This document shows, piece by piece, positions 1-8,836 of a stretch of DNA of 64,000 bases (position 1 is its first letter; every line of letters starts with the position of its first letter). The notes below the pieces were generated by a model. It did not search any database. It was not told the origin of the DNA and was given only the letters and a program-made list of their open reading frames with translations. The position numbers were made by a program, and so were the translations under genes. The DNA is from Oceanicola sp. 502str15 (GTDB lineage: Bacteria > Pseudomonadota > Alphaproteobacteria > Rhodobacterales > Rhodobacteraceae), in contig NZ_WYDQ01000001.1 of the NCBI RefSeq assembly GCF_024105635.1, positions 3,596,501 through 3,660,500 on the forward strand, written 5' to 3'.

Positions 1-945
1 GCCATCGCACTGGCGACGGGCGGGGCCTGGGTGTTCTACTTCACCGATGCGCCGAACCTGTTGCGCGATCTGTTCACGCTCGAGGCTCACCCGGTGGCCT
101 ACACCACCATCGCCGTGCTGACCGCGACCACCTTCGTGTTCGGCGGGTTCATGCGCGAACAGGTCTGCATCTACATGTGTCCCTGGCCACGGATTCAGGG
201 CGCGATGATGGATGAAAGCACGCTCACCATCGGCTATCGCGACTGGCGGGGCGAGCCGCGCGGCAAGGCGCGCGATCCGAAGGCGGGGGACTGCGTGGAT
301 TGCATGGCCTGCGTCAACGTCTGCCCTATGGGGATCGATATTCGGGATGGCCAGCAGATGGAGTGCATCACCTGCGGGCTGTGCATCGACGCCTGCGACG
401 AGACGATGGATCGGCTGGGCCGCAGGCGCGGGCTGGTGGGCTATCTCGCGATTTCCGACGAGGCGTGGGAGACGACGGGGCACCAGCCCAAGAGCGTGTG
501 GCGGCATCACATCTTCCGCCCGCGCACCCTGCTTTACACCGTGCTTTGGGCGCTGGTGGGCGTCGGGCTGCTGGTGGCGCTGTTCATCCGCCCCGAGATC
601 AACCTGACCGTCGCGCCGGTGCGCAACCCGGTGAACGTTACGCTCTCGGACGGCACCATCCGCAACACCTACGAGCTGCGCCTGCGCAACAAGCACGCCG
701 AAGCGCGGCGCTTCGAGATCGCGCTGACGGGTGCAGCCGACCTGAGGGTCGATATCGAGGGAACGCCCTATGCCTCGGTCATGGTGCCGGCGGACGAGAC
801 GATGCTGCAACGGGTCCACGTGATGGCACCGCCCGGCTCGGCGGCGGCCGTGGGCGACCTGACGGATTTTCGGTTCTGGGTGGAAGACCTGAGCAACGGC
901 GACCGGGTGCACCGGGACAGCACATTCAACGGAAAGGGAGAGTGA
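1..945 (+). CDS. ccoG: Cytochrome c oxidase accessory protein CcoG (FixG/RdxA), 5'-truncated by the window edge
   Basis: The reading frame is open from the first base, so the true start lies upstream; 314 codons are visible. It shows a membrane segment, then two ferredoxin-type 4Fe-4S motifs (CVDCMACVNVCP and CITCGLCIDAC), another membrane helix near nt 530-590, and a C-terminal periplasmic immunoglobulin-like domain, which is the standard CcoG order. CcoG is a membrane iron-sulfur protein that works with the CcoI copper pump in delivering copper to cbb3 oxidase. It is first in a tight run ccoG-ccoH-ccoI-ccoS with gaps of a few bases or overlaps, so co-transcription is expected. The family assignment is secure. 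Confidence 0.95.
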   Translation, partial: AIALATGGAWVFYFTDAPNLLRDLFTLEAHPVAYTTIAVLTATTFVFGGFMREQVCIYMCPWPRIQGAMMDESTLTIGYRDWRGEPRGKARDPKAGDCVDCMACVNVCPMGIDIRDGQQMECITCGLCIDACDETMDRLGRRRGLVGYLAISDEAWETTGHQPKSVWRHHIFRPRTLLYTVLWALVGVGLLVALFIRPEINLTVAPVRNPVNVTLSDGTIRNTYELRLRNKHAEARRFEIALTGAADLRVDIEGTPYASVMVPADETMLQRVHVMAPPGSAAAVGDLTDFRFWVEDLSNGDRVHRDSTFNGKGE

Positions 946-947
946 CC

Positions 948-1400
948 ATGAGCGAGATTACCGGCGGCCAGGTCTTTGCGGTGACGGCGGGTGCCTTTGC
1001 CGTCATCATCGGGGTCAACCTCACGATGGCGTGGAAGGCGGTGAGCACCTTTCCGGGGCTGGAGGTGAAGAATTCCTACGTTGCCAGCCAGGAGTTCGAC
1101 CGCAAGCGCGCGGCGCAGGAGGCGCTGGGCTGGGAGGCGGTGCCGCGCTACGAGAACGGCGTGCTGACGATTGCCATGACCGGGGCAGGGGGCGCCCCTG
1201 CTGCGGTGGAGGGGTTCTCGGCAATGATCGGGCGCACGACGGAGCGGCAGCACGACGTAGAGCCGGAGTTTGCGGCGGAGGGCTCGCAGTTTGTGGCGCG
1301 GGTGGCGCTGGCGAAGGGGCGTTGGGAGATCCGGGTGTCGGCGCGGGCCGCCGATGGCACGCCGTTCGAGCAGCGGCTCATTCTGACGGTGCGTGGCTGA
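948..1400 (+). CDS. ccoH: FixH/CcoH family cbb3 oxidase assembly protein
   Basis: This 150-residue protein begins two bases after the ccoG stop, at an ATG preceded by GGAAAGGGAG. One N-terminal transmembrane helix (about residues 9-27) is followed by the FixH-type periplasmic domain: the TFPGLEVKNSYVASQEF stretch just after the helix is typical of the family. FixH/CcoH stabilises cbb3 oxidase subunits during assembly, and its place between ccoG and ccoI is the conserved order in alphaproteobacteria. Length and context both fit. Confidence 0.92.
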   Translation: MSEITGGQVFAVTAGAFAVIIGVNLTMAWKAVSTFPGLEVKNSYVASQEFDRKRAAQEALGWEAVPRYENGVLTIAMTGAGGAPAAVEGFSAMIGRTTERQHDVEPEFAAEGSQFVARVALAKGRWEIRVSARAADGTPFEQRLILTVRG

Positions 1401-1401
1401 C

Positions 1402-3585
1402 ATGGACGGGAGCCTCGAGCGCGGCGGCCTGGCGGCCTGCCCGGCCTGCGTGGCCCTGCCCGCGATGGGCGAGATCACCGGTGCGATGGCCGAGAAGGAG
1501 CTGATGCTGTCTCTGCCCGAGATCCACTGTGCCGCCTGCATTTCCGGCGTCGAGCGTGTGCTGGCGGCACAGCCCGGCGTGGCCTCGGCGCGGGTTAACC
1601 TGACCCTGAAGCGGGCGCGGGTTGAAGCCGACAGCACGGTGGAGGCGGGTGCGCTGGTGGGGGCGTTGACGGCGGCGGGGTTTGTTGCCCATGAGCTGGA
1701 CCCGGAGTTGCTCACCACCACCGAAGCCGACCGTGCCGGACGTGATCTGCTGATGCGCCTCGCCGTAGCGGGATTTGCGATGATGAACGTCATGCTGCTG
1801 TCCGTCGCGGTCTGGAGCGGGGCAGAGGGCGCGACCCGTGATCTGTTTCACTGGATCAGCGCGGCGATTGCCTTTCCGGCCGTGGGGTTTGCGGCGCGCC
1901 CGTTCTTTGCCTCGGCGGCTCAGGCCTTGAGGGCGGGGCGGCTGAACATGGATGTGCCGATCTCGCTTGCGATCCTGCTGGCGCTCGGCACGTCGCTCTA
2001 CGAGACGATTCACTCCGGCGCGCATGCCTACTTCGATGCGGCGCTGTCGCTGACCTTTTTCCTGCTGGCGGGACGATACCTGGATTTCCGCACCCGTTCG
2101 GTGGCCCGTTCGGCGGCGCAGGAGCTTGCGGCGCTGGAAGTGCCTCGGGCGGTTCGGTTGGTGGCGGGCAGGGAGGAGACAGTTGGCGTGGCGGAGCTGG
2201 CCGCGGGCGATCTGGTGTTGGTGCGCCCGGGGGGGCGGATGCCGGTGGATGGGGTGATCGTGCGCGGGCGCTCGGAGTTGGACCGCGCCCTGCTCACCGG
2301 TGAAACCAATCCGGTGGCGGCGGTGCCGGGGCAGGGGGTGAGTGCCGGTGAGATCAACCTGACGGGCCCATTGACGGTCCGGGTGACGGCGGCGGGGCGC
2401 GACACGTCTCTGCACCGGATGGCCGACCTCGTGGCCGTGGCTGAGAGCGCCAAGACCCGATACACCTCGCTGGCCGACCGGGCGGCGGGGCTCTATGCGC
2501 CGGGGGTCCATATTCTGGCGCTGCTGGCCGGAGTCGGTTGGTTCGTGGCGACGCTGGATGTGCGGGTTGCGCTCAACATCGCTGCTGCCGTGCTGATCAT
2601 CACCTGCCCCTGTGCCCTGGGCCTTGCGGTGCCCGCCGTTGTCACCGCGGCCTCGGGGCGGCTGTTCCGCAAGGGGCTGCTGATCAAGGAGGGCACGGCG
2701 CTGGAGCGGCTGGCGGAGGTGACGCATGTGGTGTTCGACAAGACCGGCACGCTCACCATGGGCACGCCGGAGCCGATGAACCTTGCCGATGTGCCTGGTG
2801 ATGCGAAGCGGGCGGCGCTGTCGCTCGCCATGGGGTCGGCCCATCCGCTCGCGGTGGCCCTCACGGCTGCGCTGCGCAACGAGGGCGTGCTGCCCTTGCC
2901 GGTCGAGGACGTGAAGGAAATGCCGGGGCTTGGGAGCGAGGCCCGCGCCGGGGGCCGCAGGGTGCGGCTCGGCAGGGCGGAATGGGTCGGCGCGAGGACC
3001 GGGGCGGAAACGGCAACTTGGCTTTTGGTTGGGGACGAACCGCCGGTTGCCTTCCTCTTTGCCGATCGGCTGCGCCCGGGCGCCTCGGAGGTTGTGGCCG
3101 GGTTGAAAGCGGCGGGCTGCGAGGTGGAGCTGTTGTCGGGTGATACGCCGGGCGCGGTGGCCCGGTTTGCCGAGACCTTGGGGATAGACAGCTATCGCGC
3201 CAGCGTGCTCCCGGCGGAAAAGGCCGCGCGGATCGAGGCGCTTCAGGCCGAAGGGGCGAAGGTGCTGATGGTGGGGGATGGGTTGAACGACACGGCTGCG
3301 CTGGCGGCCGCCCATGCTTCCATCAGCCCGGCGACGGCACTGGACGCGGCGCGGGTCGCCTCCGACATCGTGCTGCTGGGCGAAAGCGTGATGCCGGTGG
3401 CGGATGCGGTGGTGACGGCGCGAAGGGCGGTCCGCCGGATTCGCGAGAACTTTCGGATCGCCAGTGCCTACAACCTGATCGCCGTGCCTCTCGCCGTGGC
3501 GGGCCTTGCGACGCCGCTGGTGGCGGCATTGGCGATGTCGGCCAGCTCGATCACGGTGTCGCTGAACGCTTTGAGGCTTCGCTGA
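1402..3585 (+). CDS. ccoI: Copper-translocating P1B-type ATPase CcoI (FixI), cbb3 oxidase biogenesis
   Basis: The product is about 727 residues. Visible motifs are an N-terminal CPAC, a heavy-metal-associated domain with CAACISGVERVL, the transmembrane CPC motif (TCPCALGLAVP), the phosphorylation site DKTGTLTMG, and the hinge GDGLNDTAAL. CcoI moves Cu+ across the inner membrane for insertion into the binuclear centre of cbb3 oxidase. An ATG at 1402 directly follows the ccoH stop. A GTG at 1393 would overlap ccoH by 8 bases and is an equally open alternative start. Neighbours make the CcoI subgroup far more likely than a detoxifying CopA. Confidence 0.95.
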   Translation: MDGSLERGGLAACPACVALPAMGEITGAMAEKELMLSLPEIHCAACISGVERVLAAQPGVASARVNLTLKRARVEADSTVEAGALVGALTAAGFVAHELDPELLTTTEADRAGRDLLMRLAVAGFAMMNVMLLSVAVWSGAEGATRDLFHWISAAIAFPAVGFAARPFFASAAQALRAGRLNMDVPISLAILLALGTSLYETIHSGAHAYFDAALSLTFFLLAGRYLDFRTRSVARSAAQELAALEVPRAVRLVAGREETVGVAELAAGDLVLVRPGGRMPVDGVIVRGRSELDRALLTGETNPVAAVPGQGVSAGEINLTGPLTVRVTAAGRDTSLHRMADLVAVAESAKTRYTSLADRAAGLYAPGVHILALLAGVGWFVATLDVRVALNIAAAVLIITCPCALGLAVPAVVTAASGRLFRKGLLIKEGTALERLAEVTHVVFDKTGTLTMGTPEPMNLADVPGDAKRAALSLAMGSAHPLAVALTAALRNEGVLPLPVEDVKEMPGLGSEARAGGRRVRLGRAEWVGARTGAETATWLLVGDEPPVAFLFADRLRPGASEVVAGLKAAGCEVELLSGDTPGAVARFAETLGIDSYRASVLPAEKAARIEALQAEGAKVLMVGDGLNDTAALAAAHASISPATALDAARVASDIVLLGESVMPVADAVVTARRAVRRIRENFRIASAYNLIAVPLAVAGLATPLVAALAMSASSITVSLNALRLR

Positions 3586-3743
3586 TGGAAATATTGGTTT
3601 ACCTGATCCCGATTTCTCTGGCGCTGGGGGCGCTCGGGCTTGGTGCCTTTGGATGGGCCCTGCGGAGCCGACAGTTCGACGACCCGGATGGGGATAGCCA
3701 GCGCATCCTGTCGGACGAGTGGGACAACACGCCTCGTCCTTAG
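3585..3743 (+). CDS. ccoS: cbb3-type oxidase assembly protein CcoS
   Basis: This small gene of 52 residues overlaps the ccoI stop by one base (TGATG). The protein starts MEILVYLIPISLALGALGLG, a single N-in membrane helix, then FGWALRSRQFDDPDGDSQRIL, ending in an acidic tail. The helix followed by a W..R..QFDD..G...RIL segment is the CcoS signature. CcoS is needed for cofactor insertion into cbb3 oxidase. It closes the ccoGHIS cluster. Confidence 0.93.
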   Translation: MEILVYLIPISLALGALGLGAFGWALRSRQFDDPDGDSQRILSDEWDNTPRP

Positions 3744-3777
3744 AACACCATGTGTTTGCGGATCGTCAAAGATGAAA

Positions 3778-3803
3778 CGCCCGGCGGATTTCTCCCCCGG
3801 GCG
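3778..3803. terminator. Inverted repeat between convergent ccoS and the carboxypeptidase gene
   Basis: CGCCCGG (3778-3784) pairs with CCGGGCG (3797-3803) around a 12-base loop, in the 84-bp gap between two convergent genes. It could terminate transcription from either side, but neither flank has a clear T-run, so a rho-independent role is only inferred from position. Confidence 0.4.
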
Positions 3804-3827
3804 CGTCCCTCGTTATCTCTGTATCGC

Positions 3828-5621
3828 TCAGCCCTGGCCGGGCTCAAGCGCGGTGCAGGTGGTGCCGCGGGCTTCGAGCCGGGCGCAGGCCAGCTTGGCC
3901 TGATCGGCGGAGAGGCCGACGAAGATCGCCTCGAAGCCGCCCTTGCGGTTGTTCACCTTGCGCAGGCTGCCATCGAGCGTTTCCATTTCTTTCAGCGCGG
4001 TCTTCAGCAGCACCTTCTCGGCCGAGAAGCGCGACGGGTACTTGCCCAGCGAGATTGCCCAGAGCTTGCCGCCGGAGGTGGAGGCGCGGGTGATGACAAC
4101 CGGCTCTTCGGGCTGGGTGCGGGCTGGGGCCACGGCAGGAAGGATCGCCGGTGCGGCCTCGGCAGACGCCAGTTGCACGGAGTCGGCCTCCGGGGCGGGC
4201 CGGTTCCGGGTCGGACGCGGCTTGGGGAGGAGGTCGGGGGAGATGGAAGGGCCACCGGCGGCGGTGAAGGCGCCGGACTCTTCGGTGATGGCGACTTCCA
4301 GATCACCGGCCGTGCCCGGGATCTCACCCGGCTCGATCTCGGGGCGGGCGGTGGGGCTGACGGCGGCCAGCACCACCTGCTCGGGCGCCACATCGGCCTT
4401 CTCGGGATCGCCCTTCAACTCGGCCAGGGCCTCTGCCACCTGCTCTTCGCTCTCGAGCGAAGCGCCGGGGGCGGCGCTGGCCAGCTTGACGGCGTCATCC
4501 GCCTCGGCGGCCTCTGCTGTGACGGCGGCCACGGCGGCGTCGATCTCCTCGGAGAGGGCGGCGAGCAACAGCTCTTCACTCACTTCGACGGTGGGTGCAG
4601 CGGGTTCCGCGCCGGGACGGCGGCGGGGGCGGATCGAGTTCAGGACGGTGCCGCTGACGCGGATGGTCTTGCCCTTGTAGACGCCGTCGCCCCCTTTGGG
4701 TGCGGGCGTGGGCGCTTCGAGCGCGGCGGTCATGACGGGCGCGGGGCCGGTGTCATCCTTGGTGTAGGCGGGTTTGGCGGGCTTGCGAACGGCGACCCGG
4801 GAGGGGGCCCTGCGAAAGCCGAGATCGAGGAGTTCTGCCACCTTGGCATTGCGTGTGGCGGAGCTGCGGCCGCCGAAGACGGTGGCGATGATGCGCTCGT
4901 CACCACGCTCGGCGGAGGCCACGAGGTTGAAACCGGCGGCGCGGGTGTAGCCCGTCTTGATACCGTCAGCGCCCTTGTAGGCCGCGAGCAGGCGACGGTT
5001 GGTGTTGGGGACGGTCTTGCCCATGGTCTGCGTCGTCATGCGCGAGAACAGGTTGTAGTAGTCGGGATAGTCGTAAAACAGGTGGCGGCCGAGCTTGGTC
5101 ATGTCGGCGGCGGTCGAGAGGTGGCCCTCTTCGGTGAGGCCGTGGGCGTTCTTGAAGGTGGTGCGGGTCATCCCGAGGGCCTGGGCCGTGCGAGTCATGC
5201 GGCGGGCAAAGGCGGCCTCGGATCCGGCGATTCCCTCGCCGATGGCGGTGGCGGCATCGTTGGCCGACTTCACCGCGGCGGCGCGGATGAGGTAGCGCAG
5301 GGCCACCTTCTGCCCGGCCTTCAGCCCGATCTTGGAGGGCGGCTCGGAGGCGGCCTTCTGCGAGATCAGGATCGGTGTGTCGAGCGTCAGCTCGCCATAC
5401 TCGACCGCCTGAAACGCGATGTAGAGGGTCATCATCTTGGTCAGCGACGCAGGGTGAAGCCGGGAATCGGCATTGCGCGAGTGCAGCACCTCCCCGGTTC
5501 GTGCGTCGATCACCATCGCCGCATAAGGCGCGGCGTTGGCCCTCAGCGAGACGCTGAGGAGAGTGATGAGAATAAGTCCGATGACGAGACCGAAACGGCC
5601 TCTCTGGGAGAGCGTGCTCAC
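3828..5621 (-). CDS. D-alanyl-D-alanine carboxypeptidase (peptidase S11, PBP5/6 type) with C-terminal SPOR domain
   Basis: This is a 597-residue secreted protein. A signal segment covers about residues 11-30. The S11 active-site motifs are in order: SLTK (S59-K62), SAN (119-121) and KTG (222-224). A long low-complexity Ala/Glu/Pro region follows. The last 80 residues (from GGKLWAISLGKYPSRFSAE) look like a SPOR peptidoglycan-binding domain. S11 enzymes trim the terminal D-Ala from pentapeptides in the periplasm, and the SPOR domain should target it to denuded glycan at the septum. E. coli DacA/DacC lack SPOR; this fusion is common in alphaproteobacteria. It is a single-gene unit on the minus strand. 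Confidence 0.93.
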   Translation of the reverse strand: MSTLSQRGRFGLVIGLILITLLSVSLRANAAPYAAMVIDARTGEVLHSRNADSRLHPASLTKMMTLYIAFQAVEYGELTLDTPILISQKAASEPPSKIGLKAGQKVALRYLIRAAAVKSANDAATAIGEGIAGSEAAFARRMTRTAQALGMTRTTFKNAHGLTEEGHLSTAADMTKLGRHLFYDYPDYYNLFSRMTTQTMGKTVPNTNRRLLAAYKGADGIKTGYTRAAGFNLVASAERGDERIIATVFGGRSSATRNAKVAELLDLGFRRAPSRVAVRKPAKPAYTKDDTGPAPVMTAALEAPTPAPKGGDGVYKGKTIRVSGTVLNSIRPRRRPGAEPAAPTVEVSEELLLAALSEEIDAAVAAVTAEAAEADDAVKLASAAPGASLESEEQVAEALAELKGDPEKADVAPEQVVLAAVSPTARPEIEPGEIPGTAGDLEVAITEESGAFTAAGGPSISPDLLPKPRPTRNRPAPEADSVQLASAEAAPAILPAVAPARTQPEEPVVITRASTSGGKLWAISLGKYPSRFSAEKVLLKTALKEMETLDGSLRKVNNRKGGFEAIFVGLSADQAKLACARLEARGTTCTALEPGQG

Positions 5622-5770
5622 GTCGCTTGCCTTTTACTGCCTCAGGCTGCCGGATTTTTCCGGTCAGCATTTTTTGTTCTGCTTGAGTATGACGCTAGCA
5701 CAGGTTTTTTCGTGCGAAAACATGACATTTGAGAGGTTTTTTAAGGTTGCACCGATGTCACATGCGCTAC

Positions 5771-5804
5771 ATCTAGCGGGCCGTCGGGACCGCTTCCGCT
5801 AGAT
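5771..5804 (-). terminator. Perfect 9-bp inverted repeat just after the HAD gene stop
   Basis: ATCTAGCGG (5771-5779) and CCGCTAGAT (5796-5804) are exact reverse complements around a 16-base loop, two bases past the stop of the minus-strand HAD hydrolase gene. The position fits a transcript end, but no U-run follows on that strand, so it may instead be a 3' stabilising stem or part of the upstream region of the carboxypeptidase gene. Confidence 0.4.
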
Positions 5805-5806
5805 GT

Positions 5807-6514
5807 TTAGCTTATACCTTCGACCAGCGCAGGAAGTTCGCCCAAATCTGCTATTTCGCGGAAGCGGGTTTGCGCTTGTGGGGGGTCGGCATGTTCGAGG
5901 GCCCAGCCGAGGCTGTGAGGCACGAAAACACCCCAGGCGCCGACCTCCAAAGCGGGCAGAACATCAGATTTCATTGAGTTGCCGACCATCATCGCCTCGC
6001 CCTCGGCGTGTCCGGTGAAGATTCGGGCGTATGTCTCGGGATCCTTGTGGCTGACGATCTCGATTCGGTCGAAGAGGTCGCCCAGCCCGGATTGTGCCAG
6101 CTTGCGCTCCTGATCGAGCAGGTCGCCCTTGGTGATGAGCGCGATCCTGTGGCGCCCGGCGAGCTGTTCCACCGCCTCGCGGGCATGGGGGAGCAGCTCG
6201 ATGGGATGGCGCAGCATGTCGCGACCAGCTTCGAGGATTTGCCCGATCACCGCGCCGGGCACCCTGCCGTCGGTCACCTCGATCGCGGTTTCGACCATGG
6301 AAAGGACAAAGCCCTTAATCCCGAAGCCGTAGTGCCCGATGTTGCGTTTCTCGGCCTCGAGAAGCCGGGCATCGAGGTGGCCCGGGTCGGCAAAATCGGC
6401 CAGCAGTTCGGCGAATCTCTCCTGGGTCAGCTGAAAGAACCGCTCGTTGTGCCAGAGCGTGTCATCGGCGTCGAAACCGATGAGCTGCAGGTTTGGCGGG
6501 GGATTCGTGGGCAT
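5807..6514 (-). CDS. HAD-superfamily hydrolase (YjjG-like nucleotidase/phosphatase)
   Basis: This is a 235-residue cytoplasmic protein. HAD motif I is near the N-terminus as [11 protein letters not shown], a helical cap domain follows, motif II/III lies around [15 protein letters not shown], and motif IV is [13 protein letters not shown]. The W-H-N-E extension after motif I is typical of YjjG-type pyrimidine nucleotidases, though the substrate cannot be read from sequence. It is divergent from clpS across about 100 bp. Confidence 0.85.
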   Translation of the reverse strand: MPTNPPPNLQLIGFDADDTLWHNERFFQLTQERFAELLADFADPGHLDARLLEAEKRNIGHYGFGIKGFVLSMVETAIEVTDGRVPGAVIGQILEAGRDMLRHPIELLPHAREAVEQLAGRHRIALITKGDLLDQERKLAQSGLGDLFDRIEIVSHKDPETYARIFTGHAEGEAMMVGNSMKSDVLPALEVGAWGVFVPHSLGWALEHADPPQAQTRFREIADLGELPALVEGIS

Positions 6515-6616
6515 TTTGCGTGTTTCTCTTGGTGCGCACCCTTTTCAGGGCGGGGACTGGCCTTATATAACGGCCCCGATATCCCTTGCACCAGACCATG
6601 CCAGATACGGAGCGCC

Positions 6617-6964
6617 ATGCGCCTTGAGCCCATCACGATGTCGCAGGATGACGACGACGACGCCGTAGGCGGCGATCCGTCGATTGCACTGAAGACCCGG
6701 CCCAAGACCAAGAAGCCGCCGATGTACAAGGTGATGCTTCTGAATGACGACTACACGCCTATGGAATTCGTGGTGCATGTGCTGGAGCGGTTCTTCAACA
6801 TGACTCACGCGCAGGCCTTCGAGATCATGCTGGCGGTGCACAAGAAGGGGCTGGCCGTGGTTGGCGTGTTCAGCCATGAAGTGGCCGAAACAAAGGTGGC
6901 GCAGGTGATGGATTTCGCCCGACGGCACCAGCACCCGCTGCAATGCACGATGGAAAAGGAATAG
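6617..6964 (+). CDS. clpS: ATP-dependent Clp protease adaptor ClpS
   Basis: The product is 115 residues. An acidic disordered N-terminus ([11 protein letters not shown]) precedes the folded domain with [17 protein letters not shown] and [19 protein letters not shown], the N-degron pocket and ClpA-contact motifs of the family. ClpS delivers N-end-rule substrates to ClpAP. The start chosen has CGGAG 4-5 bases upstream. An in-frame ATG at 6638 would give a 108-residue protein nearer the common length. Confidence 0.95.
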   Translation: MRLEPITMSQDDDDDAVGGDPSIALKTRPKTKKPPMYKVMLLNDDYTPMEFVVHVLERFFNMTHAQAFEIMLAVHKKGLAVVGVFSHEVAETKVAQVMDFARRHQHPLQCTMEKE

Positions 6965-6983
6965 GGCTGCGGCTCTGCCTTCT

Positions 6984-7952
6984 ATGAACTCCAGATTGAA
7001 AATGGCGCTCGACGCGGGCGCAATCACACTCCCCGAAGGGCGGATTGCGGTGTTTCGCCCCGGCGCCGGTGAGGCTTGGCTGCCCGAGGGGGCAGAGGTT
7101 GTTACCGGATATTTCCCCGATCATGCGGCCTGGACGGCACGCGGCTATGCCGTGGAGCGCGAACCCTCGGGAGACTATGTCGGCGCGATCGTCTTCGTCC
7201 CGCGCGCCAAGGCACTGGCCCGCGACCTGCTCGCGCAGGCGATCGCGCTCGGCGGTCCGGTGCTGGTGGATGGCGCAAAGACCGACGGTGCCGAAAGCCT
7301 TTGGAAGGCCGCGCGCAAGCAGGGAGAGGTCTCTGCCGCCTTCTCGAAGTCACATGGCAAGGTTTTTGCGGTGACGGGCGGTGACTTCTCTGAGTGGCGC
7401 TTGCCGGCCGTGTCGCGTGCCGCTGAGGGCTGGAAGACGGCGCCGGGCGTGTTCTCGGCGGAGGGGCCAGACCCGGGGTCGGTGCTGCTGGCCGAGGCGC
7501 TGCCAGCGCAGATGAAGGGCCGTGTGGCCGATTTGGGCGCGGGCTGGGGCTTTTTGTCGGCGGCGGTTCTCGAGCGCGAGGGCGTTGAGGCGGTGGAGCT
7601 GATCGAGGCGGAATGGGCAGCGTTGGAAGCTGCACGGGCGAACCTGTCCGACCCGCGGGCGCAATTCACCTGGGGCGACGCGATGGTGCCGCTTGCGGAG
7701 AAGGTGGATCACATCGTGATGAACCCGCCATTCCACCCCTCCAGAACCGCGGATCCGGCCATGGGGGCATCGTTCATCGAGGCCGCCGCGGCCTCTCTCA
7801 AGCCATCGGGGCGGCTCTGGATGGTATCCAACCGGCATCTGCCCTATGAGGCGGCTCTTGCCGCAAGCTTCGGCGAGGTGGCCGAGATCGGCGGGGATAC
7901 GCGCTTCAAACTGTTTGCCGCGTCACGGCCGGCTCGCCAAGGACGCCGATAG
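6984..7952 (+). CDS. Class I SAM-dependent methyltransferase, RsmC-like (rRNA guanine-N2 type)
   Basis: This is a 322-residue protein. The C-terminal half has the SAM-binding motif I (VADLGAGWGFLSAAVLE), an acidic motif II (VELIEAEWAALEAARAN) and the NPPF catalytic motif (VMNPPFHPS). The N-terminal half resembles the non-catalytic duplicated domain of RsmC/RlmG proteins. NPPF marks amino-group methylation of nucleic acid bases, so 16S G1207 N2-methylation is a reasonable but unproven role. It lies 19 bases after clpS. Confidence 0.85.
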   Translation: MNSRLKMALDAGAITLPEGRIAVFRPGAGEAWLPEGAEVVTGYFPDHAAWTARGYAVEREPSGDYVGAIVFVPRAKALARDLLAQAIALGGPVLVDGAKTDGAESLWKAARKQGEVSAAFSKSHGKVFAVTGGDFSEWRLPAVSRAAEGWKTAPGVFSAEGPDPGSVLLAEALPAQMKGRVADLGAGWGFLSAAVLEREGVEAVELIEAEWAALEAARANLSDPRAQFTWGDAMVPLAEKVDHIVMNPPFHPSRTADPAMGASFIEAAAASLKPSGRLWMVSNRHLPYEAALAASFGEVAEIGGDTRFKLFAASRPARQGRR

Positions 7953-7994
7953 GCATTAGGGTTCGGCCCGATTGGCCGCCACGAAGGACTGCAC

Positions 7995-8804
7995 ATGAGC
8001 TTTTCGATCAAGGGCAAGACCTGCATCGTTACCGGGGCCAGCCACGGGTTGGGCATGGCGATTGCGCGCCATTTCGTGGCTCGCGGGGCCAATGTGATGG
8101 CCGCCGATTCTGACGACAAGCGGCTTGCCGAGGCTTTTGCCGCCGATGCTGAAGCCGAGGAGAGCCGCCTGCGGTACTTTGCCGGCGACCTGCGGCAGCG
8201 GCTGGCACAGGCAAACCTGCTCTCGGCCACGATCGACGCCTTCGAGCGGGTCGATGTGCTGGTGAATGCCTACCGGGTCGTGCTGCCCTCCGTGCCGGGG
8301 GAGCCGGACAAGGACGAGGTCGAGGAGCTGCTGCAGCAGAACATGATGACGGCGCTGCGTCTTACGCAGCTCATATCCAAGCGGTTCGCCAAGCAGGCCG
8401 GTGAGGGCGAAGGGGAGGGGGACGCGGGCTGCGTGGTGAACATGAGTTCGATTGCCGCCCGGCGCACCCATCCGCGGTTGCTGGCTTACTCGGTGTCCTC
8501 GGCGGCTCTTGACCAGATGACCCGTTCGATGGCGGTGGCGCTCGCGCCGCAGCGCATCCGGGTGAACGCGGTGAGCTTCGGCTCGGTGCTGACCACCTCG
8601 CTGAACAAGGCGCTGAACGAGAACGAGGGCTACCGTGAGGATATCGTGGAGCACACGCCGCTGGGCCGGATTGCGCAGCCTTCCGAGGTGGCGGAGGTGG
8701 TGCAGTTCCTGGCTTCGGAGAGCGCGGGCTTCATCACGGGGCAGATCGTGACAATGGATGGCGGACGCTCGCTGCTGGATCCGGTGGGTGCCCCGGCACA
8801 TTAG
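7995..8804 (+). CDS. Short-chain dehydrogenase/reductase family protein with altered catalytic motif
   Basis: This is a 269-residue Rossmann-fold protein. The cofactor motif TGASHGLGMA is intact and a catalytic-type serine is present in VNMSSIAA. The family NAG is NAY here (VLVNAYRVV), and the YxxxK signature reads YSVSS, so the catalytic lysine is replaced by serine. The C-terminal IRVNAVSFGSV and MDGGRSLLDP segments are normal for SDRs. Binding of NAD(P) is plausible; standard SDR oxidoreduction is doubtful. Substrate unknown. It faces gshB convergently. Confidence 0.85.
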   Translation: MSFSIKGKTCIVTGASHGLGMAIARHFVARGANVMAADSDDKRLAEAFAADAEAEESRLRYFAGDLRQRLAQANLLSATIDAFERVDVLVNAYRVVLPSVPGEPDKDEVEELLQQNMMTALRLTQLISKRFAKQAGEGEGEGDAGCVVNMSSIAARRTHPRLLAYSVSSAALDQMTRSMAVALAPQRIRVNAVSFGSVLTTSLNKALNENEGYREDIVEHTPLGRIAQPSEVAEVVQFLASESAGFITGQIVTMDGGRSLLDPVGAPAH

Positions 8805-8836
8805 GGCACCCTGTCCATTGTGATGGTGGCCGGGCC

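Noticed and set aside
3750..5732. 660-codon plus-strand ORF opposite the carboxypeptidase gene
   Set aside because: Gly/Ala/Arg-rich antisense frame caused by high GC; the minus strand has all S11 and SPOR motifs.
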